This document shows positions 36,669 to 45,298 of a DNA stretch of 64,000 nt, one piece after another. Source of the DNA: Streptomyces sp. HSG2 (GTDB lineage Bacteria > Actinomycetota > Actinomycetes > Streptomycetales > Streptomycetaceae). Positions within the stretch are counted from its first letter, which is position 1; each line of letters begins with the position of its first letter. The notes under the pieces are model-generated. The model saw only the letters and a list, made by a program, of their open reading frames with translations, ran no database searches and was not told the DNA's origin. Both the position numbers and the translations under genes were made by a program. The stretch covers positions 3,658,001-3,722,000 of the forward strand of contig NZ_CP066801.1 of assembly GCF_016598575.1 (NCBI RefSeq), read 5' to 3'.

Positions 36669-37672
36669 GTCGTCCCCGCGCCTGCGGGGGTAGCTCCTCA
36701 CCCTCTAGCGTCCCCTCATACGTCGGCATGTCGTCCCCGCGCCTGCGGGGGTAGCTCCATGGAGGAGGCCCGTGGGCGCACCATCCTCCTGTCGTCCCCG
36801 CGCCTGCGGGGGTAGCTCCAGGTCCGGGTCTCCCTCGTCCTTGCAGATGGCGTCGTCCCCGCGCCTGCGGGGGTAGCTCCGCTGTGATCACCTTCTGGTC
36901 CACTGCCGACGGGTCGTCCCCGCGCCTGCGGGGGTAGCTCGCCGGGGGCTACGCGGATGTGCACGTTCTGGGTGTCGTCCCCGCGCCTGCGGGGGTAGCT
37001 CGGCGGTGATGTGCTTCTTCGAGGTCTCGCCGTCGTCGTCCCCGCGCCTGCGGGGGTAGCTCCCGGGTCACCCAGCCGTACCGAGCGCCGTGGAGGTCGT
37101 CCCCGCGTCTGCGGGGGTAGCTCCCCGACCCCGACACCGTCGTGTCCACCGACGACGTCGTCCCCGCGCCTGCGGGGGTAGCTCCGTCACACCCGCCTCC
37201 GCCCGGACACCGACAGGGTCGTCCCCGCGCCTGCGGGGGTAGCTCCGCCCACCCGTTCCTGCTCCCACCGCCCGGCACGTCGTCCCCGCGCCTGCGGGGG
37301 TAGCTCCGCCCACCCGTTCCTGCTCCCACCGCCCGGCACGTCGTCCCCGCGCCTGCGGGGGTAGCTCCTCCATGACGGGGGCGACTCCGGTGGCGAAGGC
37401 GTCGTCCCCGCGCCTGCGGGGGTAGCTCAACCACGGACATGGCTCCGATGGCGAGCGCGATGTCGTCCCCGCGCCTGCGGGGGTAGCTCCCTTTGATCGG
37501 TGGGGCCGGAGCATGAAGAGGGGTCGTCCCCGCGCCTGCGGGGGTAGCTCGGGTGCGGCGTCGACCGTCCCCGGGGTGGCCGCGTCGTCCCCGCGCCTGC
37601 GGGGGTAGCTCGCTCACGGCGACCGACGTCTGTGCGGGCGCCCCGTCGTCCCCGCGCCTGCGGGGGTAGCTC
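36669..37672 (+). CRISPR. CRISPR array 2, leader-distal part, 17 repeats
   Basis: The same repeat and 61-bp period continue after the IS, making 47 repeats in total. The spacers following the repeats at 37218 and 37279 are identical, a spacer-repeat duplication. The repeat at 37096 has a C-to-T change in the loop. No degenerate terminal repeat is visible. Confidence 0.98.
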
Positions 37673-37701
37673 ACGGACGCGGGCTTTGGCTTGTTCTTTA
37701 A

Positions 37702-39283
37702 CCTCTGGCCTCGAACAGCGCGTCGTACGAGGTCACTCACCTGTGGATTCGCCGGACAGGCGGACGGCCTTCGCATGATCCTGCGTTCCGCCAAGGAAAC
37801 AGATTCATACGAAGGCCGCAGGGGTGAGTGTGCTCGACGACGGTGCCCGGCGTGAGGCGTTCGACTTCACGTCACACTTCCGGGAAAACTTCTACGCGTG
37901 CCTGACCCGGCGCGGTGACACCCTGTTCGAGCTCGCGGACGCGATGCTCTGCGAGAACGGGCCCGTCACGTCACCGGTCGACCTCACGCTCCTGGCCGAG
38001 CACCGGCGCGGGCACGGCGCCCTCTACGACGCGCTGAACAGCGGGAACATCGACGAAGCCGGGCTGCGCCGGGCCCTGGCGATCCTGCCGCAGCCCAAGG
38101 CCGCCGACAACCGCCTCGTCCTGGCGGTCGACGTGACGCACTGGCTGCGGCCGGACGCGCCGTGCTGCCCGGAGCGGCTGTTCTGTCACGTCTACGGACG
38201 CTCGGGACGCTCCAGCGATCAGTTCGTTCCCGGCTGGCCGTATTCGTTCGTCGCCGCGCTGGAGACCGGTCGCACCTCTTGGTGCCAGCTGCTGGACGCA
38301 CTCCGTCTCGGCCCGGACGACGATGTCGCCGAGGTCACCGCCGCCCAGGTCCGCCGCGTCGTGACCGGCCTGATCGAGGGCGGCCAGTGGGAGCCGGAGG
38401 ACCCCGACATCCTCATCGTCTTCGACGCCGGCTACGACGCCCCGCGCATGGCATACCTCCTGGCCGGCCTGCCGGTCGAAGTGCTGGGGCGGATGCGCAC
38501 GGACCGGGTGATGCGCCGCCCGACCCCGTCCCTCAAGGAGTACGCCCAGACCTATCCCCAGGGCGGGAGGCCGCCGAAGCACGGCAAGGAGTTCCGCTTC
38601 GCCAAGCCCGAGACCCGGGGCGAGCCCGACGCGGAGACGGTGCAGGTCACCGACCGCTACGGCACCGCGACGGCCATGGCCTGGGACCGCCTCCACCCCA
38701 AGCTGACCACCCGCTCCGCCTGGATCGACCACACCGGCGAACTCCCCGTCATCGAGGGCACCCAGATCCGTCTCTCCGTCGACCACCTGCCCGGCGGCCA
38801 GGACCCCCTCCCGGTCTGGCTGTGGTCCTCGAAGACCGGCATGACCGGCGCGGACGTTGACCTGCGATGGCAGGTGTTCCTTCGCCGCTTCGACCTGGAA
38901 CACACCTTCCGGATGATCAAACAGACACTCGGCTGGACCCGCCCGAAACTACGGACTCCCCAGGCCGCAGACCGCTGGACCTGGATCGTGATCGCCGCCC
39001 ACACTCAGCTCCGGCTCCTGCGCGAGGCCGCCGCCGACCTCCGCCGCCCCTGGGAGAAGCCAGTCGCGCCGTCCCGGCTCACCCCGGCCCGCGTCCGCCG
39101 GGGGTTTCGCAACCTCCGCCCGCACCTGCACTGCCCGGCCCGCGCGCCGAAACCATCAACGCCAGGACCAGGAAGACCAGTTGGCTCGAAGAACCGACAC
39201 CCGGCCACCCGTCATGACGTGGGCAAAACGACCAGACGCCCCGAGAGCATCACCGAAAGAAACAGGATGAAAGCTAACAAAGG
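37702..39283 (+). mobile_element. TTAA-flanked insertion sequence at the distal end of array 2
   Basis: TTAA occurs directly outside both ends (37698-37701, 39284-39287), and the ends are short imperfect inverted repeats (CCTCTG / CCTTTG). TTAA target duplication is known for IS1380-like elements, but the transposase is not obviously of that family. Insertion is about 25 nt past the last repeat. Boundaries are probable, not certain. Confidence 0.65.
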
Positions 39284-39287
39284 TTAA
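37824..39287 (+). CDS. Transposase (large actinobacterial DDE family)
   Basis: A 487-residue protein common in Streptomyces. Candidate acidic residues are in LVLAVDVTHWLRPDA (about residue 99), ILIVFDAGYDAPR (about 195) and FDLEHTFRMIKQTLGWTRPK (about 358), the usual DDE order. The last codon and stop (GGT TAA) run into the flanking TTAA, so the gene ends at the very edge of the element. It appears intact. Confidence 0.88.
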   Translation: MSVLDDGARREAFDFTSHFRENFYACLTRRGDTLFELADAMLCENGPVTSPVDLTLLAEHRRGHGALYDALNSGNIDEAGLRRALAILPQPKAADNRLVLAVDVTHWLRPDAPCCPERLFCHVYGRSGRSSDQFVPGWPYSFVAALETGRTSWCQLLDALRLGPDDDVAEVTAAQVRRVVTGLIEGGQWEPEDPDILIVFDAGYDAPRMAYLLAGLPVEVLGRMRTDRVMRRPTPSLKEYAQTYPQGGRPPKHGKEFRFAKPETRGEPDAETVQVTDRYGTATAMAWDRLHPKLTTRSAWIDHTGELPVIEGTQIRLSVDHLPGGQDPLPVWLWSSKTGMTGADVDLRWQVFLRRFDLEHTFRMIKQTLGWTRPKLRTPQAADRWTWIVIAAHTQLRLLREAAADLRRPWEKPVAPSRLTPARVRRGFRNLRPHLHCPARAPKPSTPGPGRPVGSKNRHPATRHDVGKTTRRPESITERNRMKANKG

Positions 39288-39296
39288 ATTCCAAGC

Positions 39297-39737
39297 TTAG
39301 GCACGTTGTGATCCAGGGTGGCTGGCCAGTGCCGACGAGCGGGTCCGACACGCTTCGCAGACGGTGGTGATCCACGTGTGGTGCTGGTCGCCGCGGAAGT
39401 GGGGGCGTCCGGGGGCTCCGCACAGCTCGCATGTGTGCTTTGAGGCGGTTTCGGCGGAGTCGGTGAGGGCGGTGGCGTCATCCATGAAGCCGCCGTCGTA
39501 CTCGCCGGCCTCGTCGAAGCGGTCCGCGATGTAAATGTGCAGGGCACCGAACCTGATGGTGAGGCTGTCGAGTTGGTAGTCGGGGGCGAGGGCGAGCAGG
39601 TCGTGGTGGAGCTGGTCGAGCAGTGCGGTCCAGCCGGGCCCGACCGTGTGAGCCCAGGCGGGAACCTGCCGGTGGCTCCAGATGGAATCGGTGCTCTGGT
39701 CCGTCATGTGCCACATCTTGGCGTGTGGCTCTGACAT
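39297..39737 (-). CDS. Hypothetical protein with a C-terminal zinc-ribbon-like motif
   Basis: A 146-residue soluble protein I do not recognise. The N-terminal 90 residues are acidic and aromatic (SHRQVPAWAHTVGPGWTALL, DSLTIRFGALHIYIADR); the C-terminal part has CELCGAPG and VCEAC, two CxxC pairs likely to bind zinc. The start may be the internal MTDQST. It lies just outside the CRISPR locus and points toward it. Confidence 0.65.
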   Translation of the reverse strand: MSEPHAKMWHMTDQSTDSIWSHRQVPAWAHTVGPGWTALLDQLHHDLLALAPDYQLDSLTIRFGALHIYIADRFDEAGEYDGGFMDDATALTDSAETASKHTCELCGAPGRPHFRGDQHHTWITTVCEACRTRSSALASHPGSQRA

Positions 39738-39874
39738 CGGGGGCGGACTGCTTCCCGGTGATCTTTACGCGGTCTGGAGGGCTGCGGATGGCCGTGCGTG
39801 GGGTCGGGCTGACATGCTGCGGCGGTTGTCCTCCCCCGGTTCGGTCGGGGGAGGACAACCGCCGTTTGCGCTGA

Positions 39875-40096
39875 TCAGAGCTCTCCGCTCGTCATGGCCT
39901 GCCGGAACATGGACCACTCTGCCGCGTCGAACCGCAGCGGTTCGAGGTGGGTGTTCTTCGAGTCCCGCACAGCGATGCCGCCTCCGGGGAGGTCGGTGAT
40001 CTCGACGCAGTTGTGTTCCGGTCCGCTGGCCTTGGCCTTGCGCCAGCGGGCGGCGGAGAGGTCGTGCGCGTACAACTCCGCCTTGGCTTTGTTCAC
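39875..40096 (-). CDS. DUF397 domain protein
   Basis: A 73-residue protein with the DUF397 signature (AARWRKAKASGPEHNCVEI, then GGIAVRDSKN and a late EW.MF). In Streptomyces these pair with upstream XRE-DUF5753 regulators, often as an antitoxin-like or regulatory partner. Its ATG overlaps the regulator's stop (ATGA). Confidence 0.92.
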   Translation of the reverse strand: MNKAKAELYAHDLSAARWRKAKASGPEHNCVEITDLPGGGIAVRDSKNTHLEPLRFDAAEWSMFRQAMTSGEL

Positions 40097-40959
40097 TTCC
40101 GGTGCCCTTCTTCCATCTGTGCGATTCGTGCGAGTGAGTCCTCCACCGACAGGGCCGCGGCACGGATGCGGTCGACCGCGCCTGTGAAGGGTTGCGTGCC
40201 GTCGCCCTCAACGTAGGTAGCTCCGCTGAGGTTTTCCAACAGCACGACATCTGGGGTGGGGCCCGGGAAGCTGACCAGGCCGAAGCCGCCGAAGATCCCG
40301 GGGTGGGCGGTGGAGTCCAGCGGCATGAGCTGGACGGTGACGTTGGGCATCTCTGCGGTGTCCAGCAGCTTGCGCAGCTGTTCGCGCATGGTGGCTGGCC
40401 TCACCTCGAACCGGGTGTGCAGCGCGGCCTCGTGGATGATGACCCACAGTTGCAGGGGATGGCCAGGCCTGGTCAGCACGGCCTGGCGGGCTTGGCGGAC
40501 CTCAGCGAGTGCCGCGATCTCCTCCGGGGTGCGGGAGTCGCTGGTGGCGGTCATCGTCTCGCGTGCGTAGGCGGCGGTCTGGAGCAGGCCGGGAACGGCG
40601 AGAGGTGCCCACTCGCAGATGCGCTCGGCGTCGTCCTCCAGCGAGATGTAGTCGGCGTATGCCGGGGAGACGACGCCGCTGTAGGTCTGCCACCAGCCCT
40701 TCTTCCCGGCGTCCTTGGCCAGGTTCTCCAGGGCGGTGAACACCTCCGTGTCCTTCACTCCGTACGTCTTGAGCAGGCCGGTGACCTCGTTCGGGCGGAT
40801 CTGCTGCCGGGCGTTCTCGATCTTCGACAGCTTCGGGACCTTCCACCCCATGGCGACGGCGGCGTCCTCCAGCGTCATCCCGGCGTCGTTGCGGAGCTTT
40901 TTGAGCGTCTGGCCGAGGCGTCGGCGGCGGACGGTCGGCACCAAGGGGGAATGCGGCAT
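40093..40959 (-). CDS. XRE-family regulator with DUF5753
   Basis: A 288-residue protein: an N-terminal helix-turn-helix (LGQTLKKLRNDAGMTLEDAA, then PKLSKIENARQQIRP) followed by the DUF5753 domain (EWAPLAVPGLLQTAAYARET, LHTRFEV, and VQLMPLDSTAHPG near the end). Paired with the downstream DUF397 gene. The 195 bp upstream separate it from the divergent ATP-binding gene and should hold both promoters. Confidence 0.93.
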   Translation of the reverse strand: MPHSPLVPTVRRRRLGQTLKKLRNDAGMTLEDAAVAMGWKVPKLSKIENARQQIRPNEVTGLLKTYGVKDTEVFTALENLAKDAGKKGWWQTYSGVVSPAYADYISLEDDAERICEWAPLAVPGLLQTAAYARETMTATSDSRTPEEIAALAEVRQARQAVLTRPGHPLQLWVIIHEAALHTRFEVRPATMREQLRKLLDTAEMPNVTVQLMPLDSTAHPGIFGGFGLVSFPGPTPDVVLLENLSGATYVEGDGTQPFTGAVDRIRAAALSVEDSLARIAQMEEGHRK

Positions 40960-41154
40960 ATTCGCAGTCTGGCACCGCGCCAGGCCGCAACACGACCCGG
41001 TTTCAAGGATTCCTTCACCGGATCGGGTCGAAAGGTTGCGGCCCGATCGAGAAAGGGTACATGTTCGTGGGAAAGGAGCGACGCTCGGTCAACTTACCGT
41101 AGCTGTGCGCTACTTGATCCATTGCGGCCGTGGGTCGCGGGTGGGGAGGCTGCC

Positions 41155-41625
41155 GTGTTCGTGGTGACGCAAGCGCAGGCCGCGGCGAGTGCCGGGTTCT
41201 ACTTACGGGCCCGGCCGACTGGCTTCGCCGTGCATATGAATGCCTCGGCGGCCCACCTGCGCAGGGTGCGTGAGTTGGCGGACAAGACGCTGTGCGAGGC
41301 CGGTGTGGACACCGGCACCAGCGCGAACGTGCAGCTGGTCGCCTCCGAGCTGATCGGGAACTCGGTGCGGGCCTGCGGGGACCACGTCCCCCTGGTCGTC
41401 GAGGTCGACGCCGAGGAGGACGGGGTGTCGGTGAAGGTCCACGACCCCGAGCCGGAACTGCTGCCCAGCCGCCGGCCGGTCGCGCTCGACGATGGGGAGG
41501 CCGAATCCGGCCGGGGGCTGGGCCTGGTGGACATTCTCGCCCCCGGCTGGCAGGTCCTCCCCACGCCGGTCGGCAAGCAGATCGTGTGCAGCCTTCCATA
41601 CGACGAAGGAGACGGCCGTGCCTGA
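41155..41625 (+). CDS. ATP-binding (GHKL) regulatory protein
   Basis: About 156 residues with the histidine-kinase-like ATPase fold: NVQLVASELIGNSVRAC is the N-box-type helix and SGRGLGLVDILAPGWQ the G-box. Such small Streptomyces proteins resemble RsbW/SpoIIAB anti-sigma kinases and accompany XRE/DUF397 pairs. The GTG at 41155 follows GGGGAGG; the next in-frame GTGs and ATG 41233 are alternatives. Confidence 0.85.
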   Translation: MFVVTQAQAAASAGFYLRARPTGFAVHMNASAAHLRRVRELADKTLCEAGVDTGTSANVQLVASELIGNSVRACGDHVPLVVEVDAEEDGVSVKVHDPEPELLPSRRPVALDDGEAESGRGLGLVDILAPGWQVLPTPVGKQIVCSLPYDEGDGRA

Positions 41626-41974
41626 AGTCCCCGCCGAACAGCTCCCGTTCCGGGTCGTGTACGACGCGGCGGCCCGCGAAGTGGTCGTGTGGATGACCTT
41701 CGGCAACGGGCCGAAGCAGACCACGCGGCGCAAGACGTTCCCCTCGCTGGAGGCGCTGGCCATCGCCGTGGCCGGGCACCGGTACGAAGCCTTCCTGCAG
41801 AGCCGTCTGGCGAACACGCTGGTCCAGGCGGCCGTGACGCATCTGGGTGCGGACCCGTCCCGGCTGGAGGCCGCGGTCCGTGCCCTGTCGGACCCGACGA
41901 GCACCATGCCGCTGGGCACCCTGCTGTACGGCTCATCGCCCGGTCCGGCGGGACCGCCGCCGGCCGACGGGTGA
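41618..41974 (+). CDS. Hypothetical protein
   Basis: A 118-residue protein I do not recognise. It starts at a GTG inside the last codons of the preceding gene, so the two are coupled. It has VVYDAAAREVVVWMTFGN and a helical middle, ending in a Pro/Gly-rich tail. No membrane segment or signal. Confidence 0.65.
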   Translation: MPEVPAEQLPFRVVYDAAAREVVVWMTFGNGPKQTTRRKTFPSLEALAIAVAGHRYEAFLQSRLANTLVQAAVTHLGADPSRLEAAVRALSDPTSTMPLGTLLYGSSPGPAGPPPADG

Positions 41975-42001
41975 AGAGGCCGACGGCTGCGGTCATCGGC
42001 T

Positions 42002-42039
42002 CCTGCCTGTCCGGGGTGTCTGCTCCCCGGACAGGCAGG
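42002..42039 (+). terminator. Strong hairpin terminator
   Basis: A perfect 15-bp stem (CCTGCCTGTCCGGGG / CCCCGGACAGGCAGG) with an 8-nt loop, 28 bp after the previous stop codon. The remaining gap to 42238 shows only a ribosome-binding site, AAGGAGG. Confidence 0.8.
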
Positions 42040-42237
42040 GCCGCCTGGACCAGCGGCGGCGGGTGAACGGTGCCCGGCCTGCTGCCGCTTCCCGCGAGCC
42101 GAGCGCGGCTCACGGCAGTGGCCCCGCCGCTTCCCCCGTGCATCGGGCGGCGGGGCCGCCCTGCCCCTCGTACTTTCACCGCCGCCCGCCCCAGCGCGGG
42201 CTGTAGCTCTGCCGTCCGCCGATCGAAGGAGGGCGTC

Positions 42238-43662
42238 ATGCCCCGTTCTGTGCACTCGTTACCGTCCGAGAGGATCGTCATCCTCGGGGCCGGGCCTTGC
42301 GGCCTGGCCTGCGCGGACGAACTGAACCGGCTTGGCCACCGCGCCTGGACGCTGCTGGAGGCCGCTCCTGTACCTGGCGGCCTTGCCGCGTCTGTGGTAG
42401 ATCCGGCCGGCTTCACCTGGGACCTGGGCGGGCACGTGGTCTTCTCCCACTTCGGCGAGTTCGACCGCCTGCTGGCCGAGTTGTTCACCACCGACGAGTT
42501 GCTGCTTCACGACCGGTCCTCCTACGTCCGCTTCCGTGACCGGTGGGTGCCCTATCCCTTCCAGCAGCACCTCCACCACCTCCCGGCCGAGGACGCCGAG
42601 GCGTGTGTGCACGACCTTCTGCTCGCCTGCCAGCGGCGCGAACAGGGGCTGCCCGCCGACGCGGACTTCGCCACCTGGCTGCAAGGGATGTACGGATCGG
42701 GCCTAGTGGAGCGGTTCTTCGGCCCGTACAACTCCAAGGTCTGGGCGATGACGCCCGAGCAGATGGCCTCCTCTTGGGTCGCCGAGCGCGTCGCCCCGGT
42801 CGATCCCGGTGAGGTCTTGGCGGCCTTCTCGGGCACCGCCCCGGCCGCCCGGCGGTGGGGCCCCAACGCCACCTTCGCCTTCCCCGCCAGAGGCGGCACC
42901 GGGGAGATCTGGCGCCGGCTGGCCGCACGTCTCGACGGCGGCCTGCGGACGTCAGCCCGTGCGGTCGCCGTCGACCCGGCGGCCCGTATCGTGACGCTCG
43001 CCGACGGCGAGCGCATCGGCTTCGATCACCTGGTGGCCACCGGTCCACTGGACCGGCTGGTCGCCATGACCGTCAGGGCCCCGGCCACGGTGTGGGAGGC
43101 GGCCGGACGGCTGCGGCACACCACGGTGGCGATGGTCGGCCTCGGCTACCGGGCCCCCACCACCGATGAGCGGTCCTGGCTGTACTTCCCGCAAGCAGAG
43201 GTGCCGTTCTACCGGGCCACGAACTTCAGCAAGTACGCGCCTGCCCATGTCCCCGGCGCCGACACGCAGGCGTTCAGCGCGTGGATGACCGAGACCTCCA
43301 TGCTTCCGGGCACCCGCCTGGACTACAGCCGGTTGATCCGCGCCTGCGACCAGGCTCTGCGGCGCCACGGCCTGGTACCCGAGCACGCGCCGCTGGCCAG
43401 CACTCACCTGGAGCTGATCGAGCACGCCTACCCGGTGCCCACCCTGGACCGTGATGAGGCCCTGGCCGCGGTGGTGCCGTGGCTGCAGGCCCACGGGATC
43501 TATCCGCGGGGCCGGTTCGGGACCTGGCGGTACGAGATCGGCAACATGGACCACGCGGTGAAGATGGGCATCGACATCGCCCGCCGCCTGGTCAACGGCA
43601 CCACCGAGGAACTCCTCACCCCGGCCGACGGTGCCGTTGCGGTGGCAGGGGGCCGGGCGTGA
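42238..43662 (+). CDS. FAD/NAD(P)-binding oxidoreductase (amine-oxidase / UDP-galactopyranose-mutase-like)
   Basis: A 474-residue flavoprotein with an N-terminal Rossmann motif (VILGAGPCGLACADELNRLGH) and a C-terminal GNMDHAVKMGIDIA FAD-contact block. The WDLGGHVVFSHF and VPYPFQ segments recall protoporphyrinogen-oxidase and UDP-galactopyranose-mutase-like proteins used in sugar modification. ATG 42238 follows AAGGAGG. It opens a tightly packed cassette; its stop overlaps the next start (GTGA). Confidence 0.8.
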   Translation: MPRSVHSLPSERIVILGAGPCGLACADELNRLGHRAWTLLEAAPVPGGLAASVVDPAGFTWDLGGHVVFSHFGEFDRLLAELFTTDELLLHDRSSYVRFRDRWVPYPFQQHLHHLPAEDAEACVHDLLLACQRREQGLPADADFATWLQGMYGSGLVERFFGPYNSKVWAMTPEQMASSWVAERVAPVDPGEVLAAFSGTAPAARRWGPNATFAFPARGGTGEIWRRLAARLDGGLRTSARAVAVDPAARIVTLADGERIGFDHLVATGPLDRLVAMTVRAPATVWEAAGRLRHTTVAMVGLGYRAPTTDERSWLYFPQAEVPFYRATNFSKYAPAHVPGADTQAFSAWMTETSMLPGTRLDYSRLIRACDQALRRHGLVPEHAPLASTHLELIEHAYPVPTLDRDEALAAVVPWLQAHGIYPRGRFGTWRYEIGNMDHAVKMGIDIARRLVNGTTEELLTPADGAVAVAGGRA

Positions 43663-44744
43663 ACGGCCGCAGCAACGAGGCGATCCCGTTCGCCGGGCAC
43701 CGCTTCCACCTCCACACCGACGAGACCTTCCGCATCGACCAAGGCGTCCACCTGCTGAACTTCGCCCCCGAGACCGCCCCGGCCCCGCTGTGCGGGCAAC
43801 TCACTCAGATCCGCGTCCATCACAGCGAAGACATCTTCCGCGACCGCACGGCCCGCCTGGCCGGTGCACCGTCGGTGAAGGTGGTGCCGTTCCGCGGCGA
43901 GCCGTACCAGCTCTCCCGGATCGGGCAGGTCTGCTGGTGGCGGCCCGACCCCACCTCGCACCTACCCCCCGACCACCTGTACACCAAGGACCCGACGGGG
44001 CGGCTGCACATCGTGCTGCATACGGGAACCGATCACGGCGAGCGGTATGCCCTGCGGGTGATACGCGAGGTCGTCCTGCGCTGTGCCGAGCACCGCGGCT
44101 GGACCGCCTTCCATGCCGCGGCCGGCGCGGTCGACGGGCACGGGGTGCTGATCGCCGGGGCGTCCGGGGCGGGCAAGACCACCGTGCTCACGGCCCTGGC
44201 CGCCCACCGCCGCGCCGACCTCATCGGCTCCGACCGTGTGCTGGTCACCGAGTCCGCCGCGAGTGTGGTCGGGGTGCCGATCTCGGTGAGGATCGCCGGC
44301 GGAACCCTGTCCGCGCTCGCCCCGAACCGGAACCTCCCGCCGCACAGCGTGCTGCCGACCGATTTCGGCGCCGCCCGCAAAGCCTCGTGCACCCCGCACG
44401 ACTTCGCCCACGCCTTTGCCGCCCACGTGCGGGAAAGCGCCCCGCTGCGGCTCGTCGTCCTGCCCCGGCTGAGCGACGACGACCAGGAGGTGAGCATCGC
44501 CTTCCCCTGCCCGGCGGCGGCCCGTGAAGCGCTCGCCGCCGTGTGCTGCACGCCGCATGACGAGGACTGGCTCCACCCGTGGTTCGCCGACCGCTCCCGC
44601 CCCGTGGGCGAACTGGCCCGCCAGGCCGCCGATCTCATGGACGACCTGGTCGCCAGAGCGCCGGTGATGACGGTGACGGCCGGAGTACACACCCCGCACC
44701 TGCTGGGACGGATCGCCGACGCCGTCACCCGGAGGCTCCCGTGA
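43659..44744 (+). CDS. HprK-like P-loop protein
   Basis: A 361-residue protein. The C-terminal half contains Walker A GASGAGKTT in the HPr-kinase-like context HAAAGAVDGHGVLIAG, followed by LIGSDRVLV. HprK-related proteins outside carbon regulation occur in peptide and polysaccharide clusters, where their substrates are mostly unknown. Overlaps both neighbours by GTGA. Confidence 0.75.
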   Translation: MNGRSNEAIPFAGHRFHLHTDETFRIDQGVHLLNFAPETAPAPLCGQLTQIRVHHSEDIFRDRTARLAGAPSVKVVPFRGEPYQLSRIGQVCWWRPDPTSHLPPDHLYTKDPTGRLHIVLHTGTDHGERYALRVIREVVLRCAEHRGWTAFHAAAGAVDGHGVLIAGASGAGKTTVLTALAAHRRADLIGSDRVLVTESAASVVGVPISVRIAGGTLSALAPNRNLPPHSVLPTDFGAARKASCTPHDFAHAFAAHVRESAPLRLVVLPRLSDDDQEVSIAFPCPAAAREALAAVCCTPHDEDWLHPWFADRSRPVGELARQAADLMDDLVARAPVMTVTAGVHTPHLLGRIADAVTRRLP

Positions 44745-45292
44745 TACCCAAGCGCATCGCACTGGTCGGCCCGGTGGCGTCCGGCAAGTCCACCCTCGCC
44801 GCCGCCATCGCCGCCCACAGCGGCCTGCCCCACCTCGACCTGGACGAGCTGTTCTGGAGACCCCGATGGACCCCGGTCGACCCGCCGGTCTTCCACGCCC
44901 ACGTCCGTGACGTCTTGGCCGCGGACACCTGGATCGCGGACGGCAACTACGACGGCGAAGCCGCCGAGATCCTGCTGGCCCGCGCCGAACTCGCCATCTG
45001 GCTCGACCTGCCGCTGCGGATCTGCCTGCCCCGGCTGATCCGCCGCTCCCTTGGCCGGGCCGCCACCCGGCAGGAGCTGTTCGCCGGGAACCGGGAGACC
45101 TTCGGCCACCTGCTCGCCCGCGACTCGATCCTGTGGTGGGGCCCCGCCCACCACCACCGGCACCGCCGCCGCTGGGCGACGCGCCTCCACCCGGACCGGG
45201 CAGGTGGCCTGCCCGTCATCCGCCTCGATCATCCCCACGCCGTCGCCGCCCGGCTGCAATCCCTCGGTCTGCTCGCCCCGAAGGAGGCATGA
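44741..45292 (+). CDS. Adenylate-kinase-like P-loop kinase
   Basis: A 183-residue protein with Walker A GPVASGKST at the N-terminus, HLDLDELFW and WIADGNYDG, typical of the small topology-modulation/adenylate-kinase-like family. Substrate unknown. Its GTG overlaps the previous stop. Confidence 0.8.
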   Translation: MIPKRIALVGPVASGKSTLAAAIAAHSGLPHLDLDELFWRPRWTPVDPPVFHAHVRDVLAADTWIADGNYDGEAAEILLARAELAIWLDLPLRICLPRLIRRSLGRAATRQELFAGNRETFGHLLARDSILWWGPAHHHRHRRRWATRLHPDRAGGLPVIRLDHPHAVAARLQSLGLLAPKEA

Positions 45293-45298
45293 CCTGCC

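Noticed and set aside
32651..37794. Minus-strand open frames of 80-280 codons through array 2
   Set aside because: Also repeat translations (YPRRRGDD, LPPQARG). They overlap a clear array.
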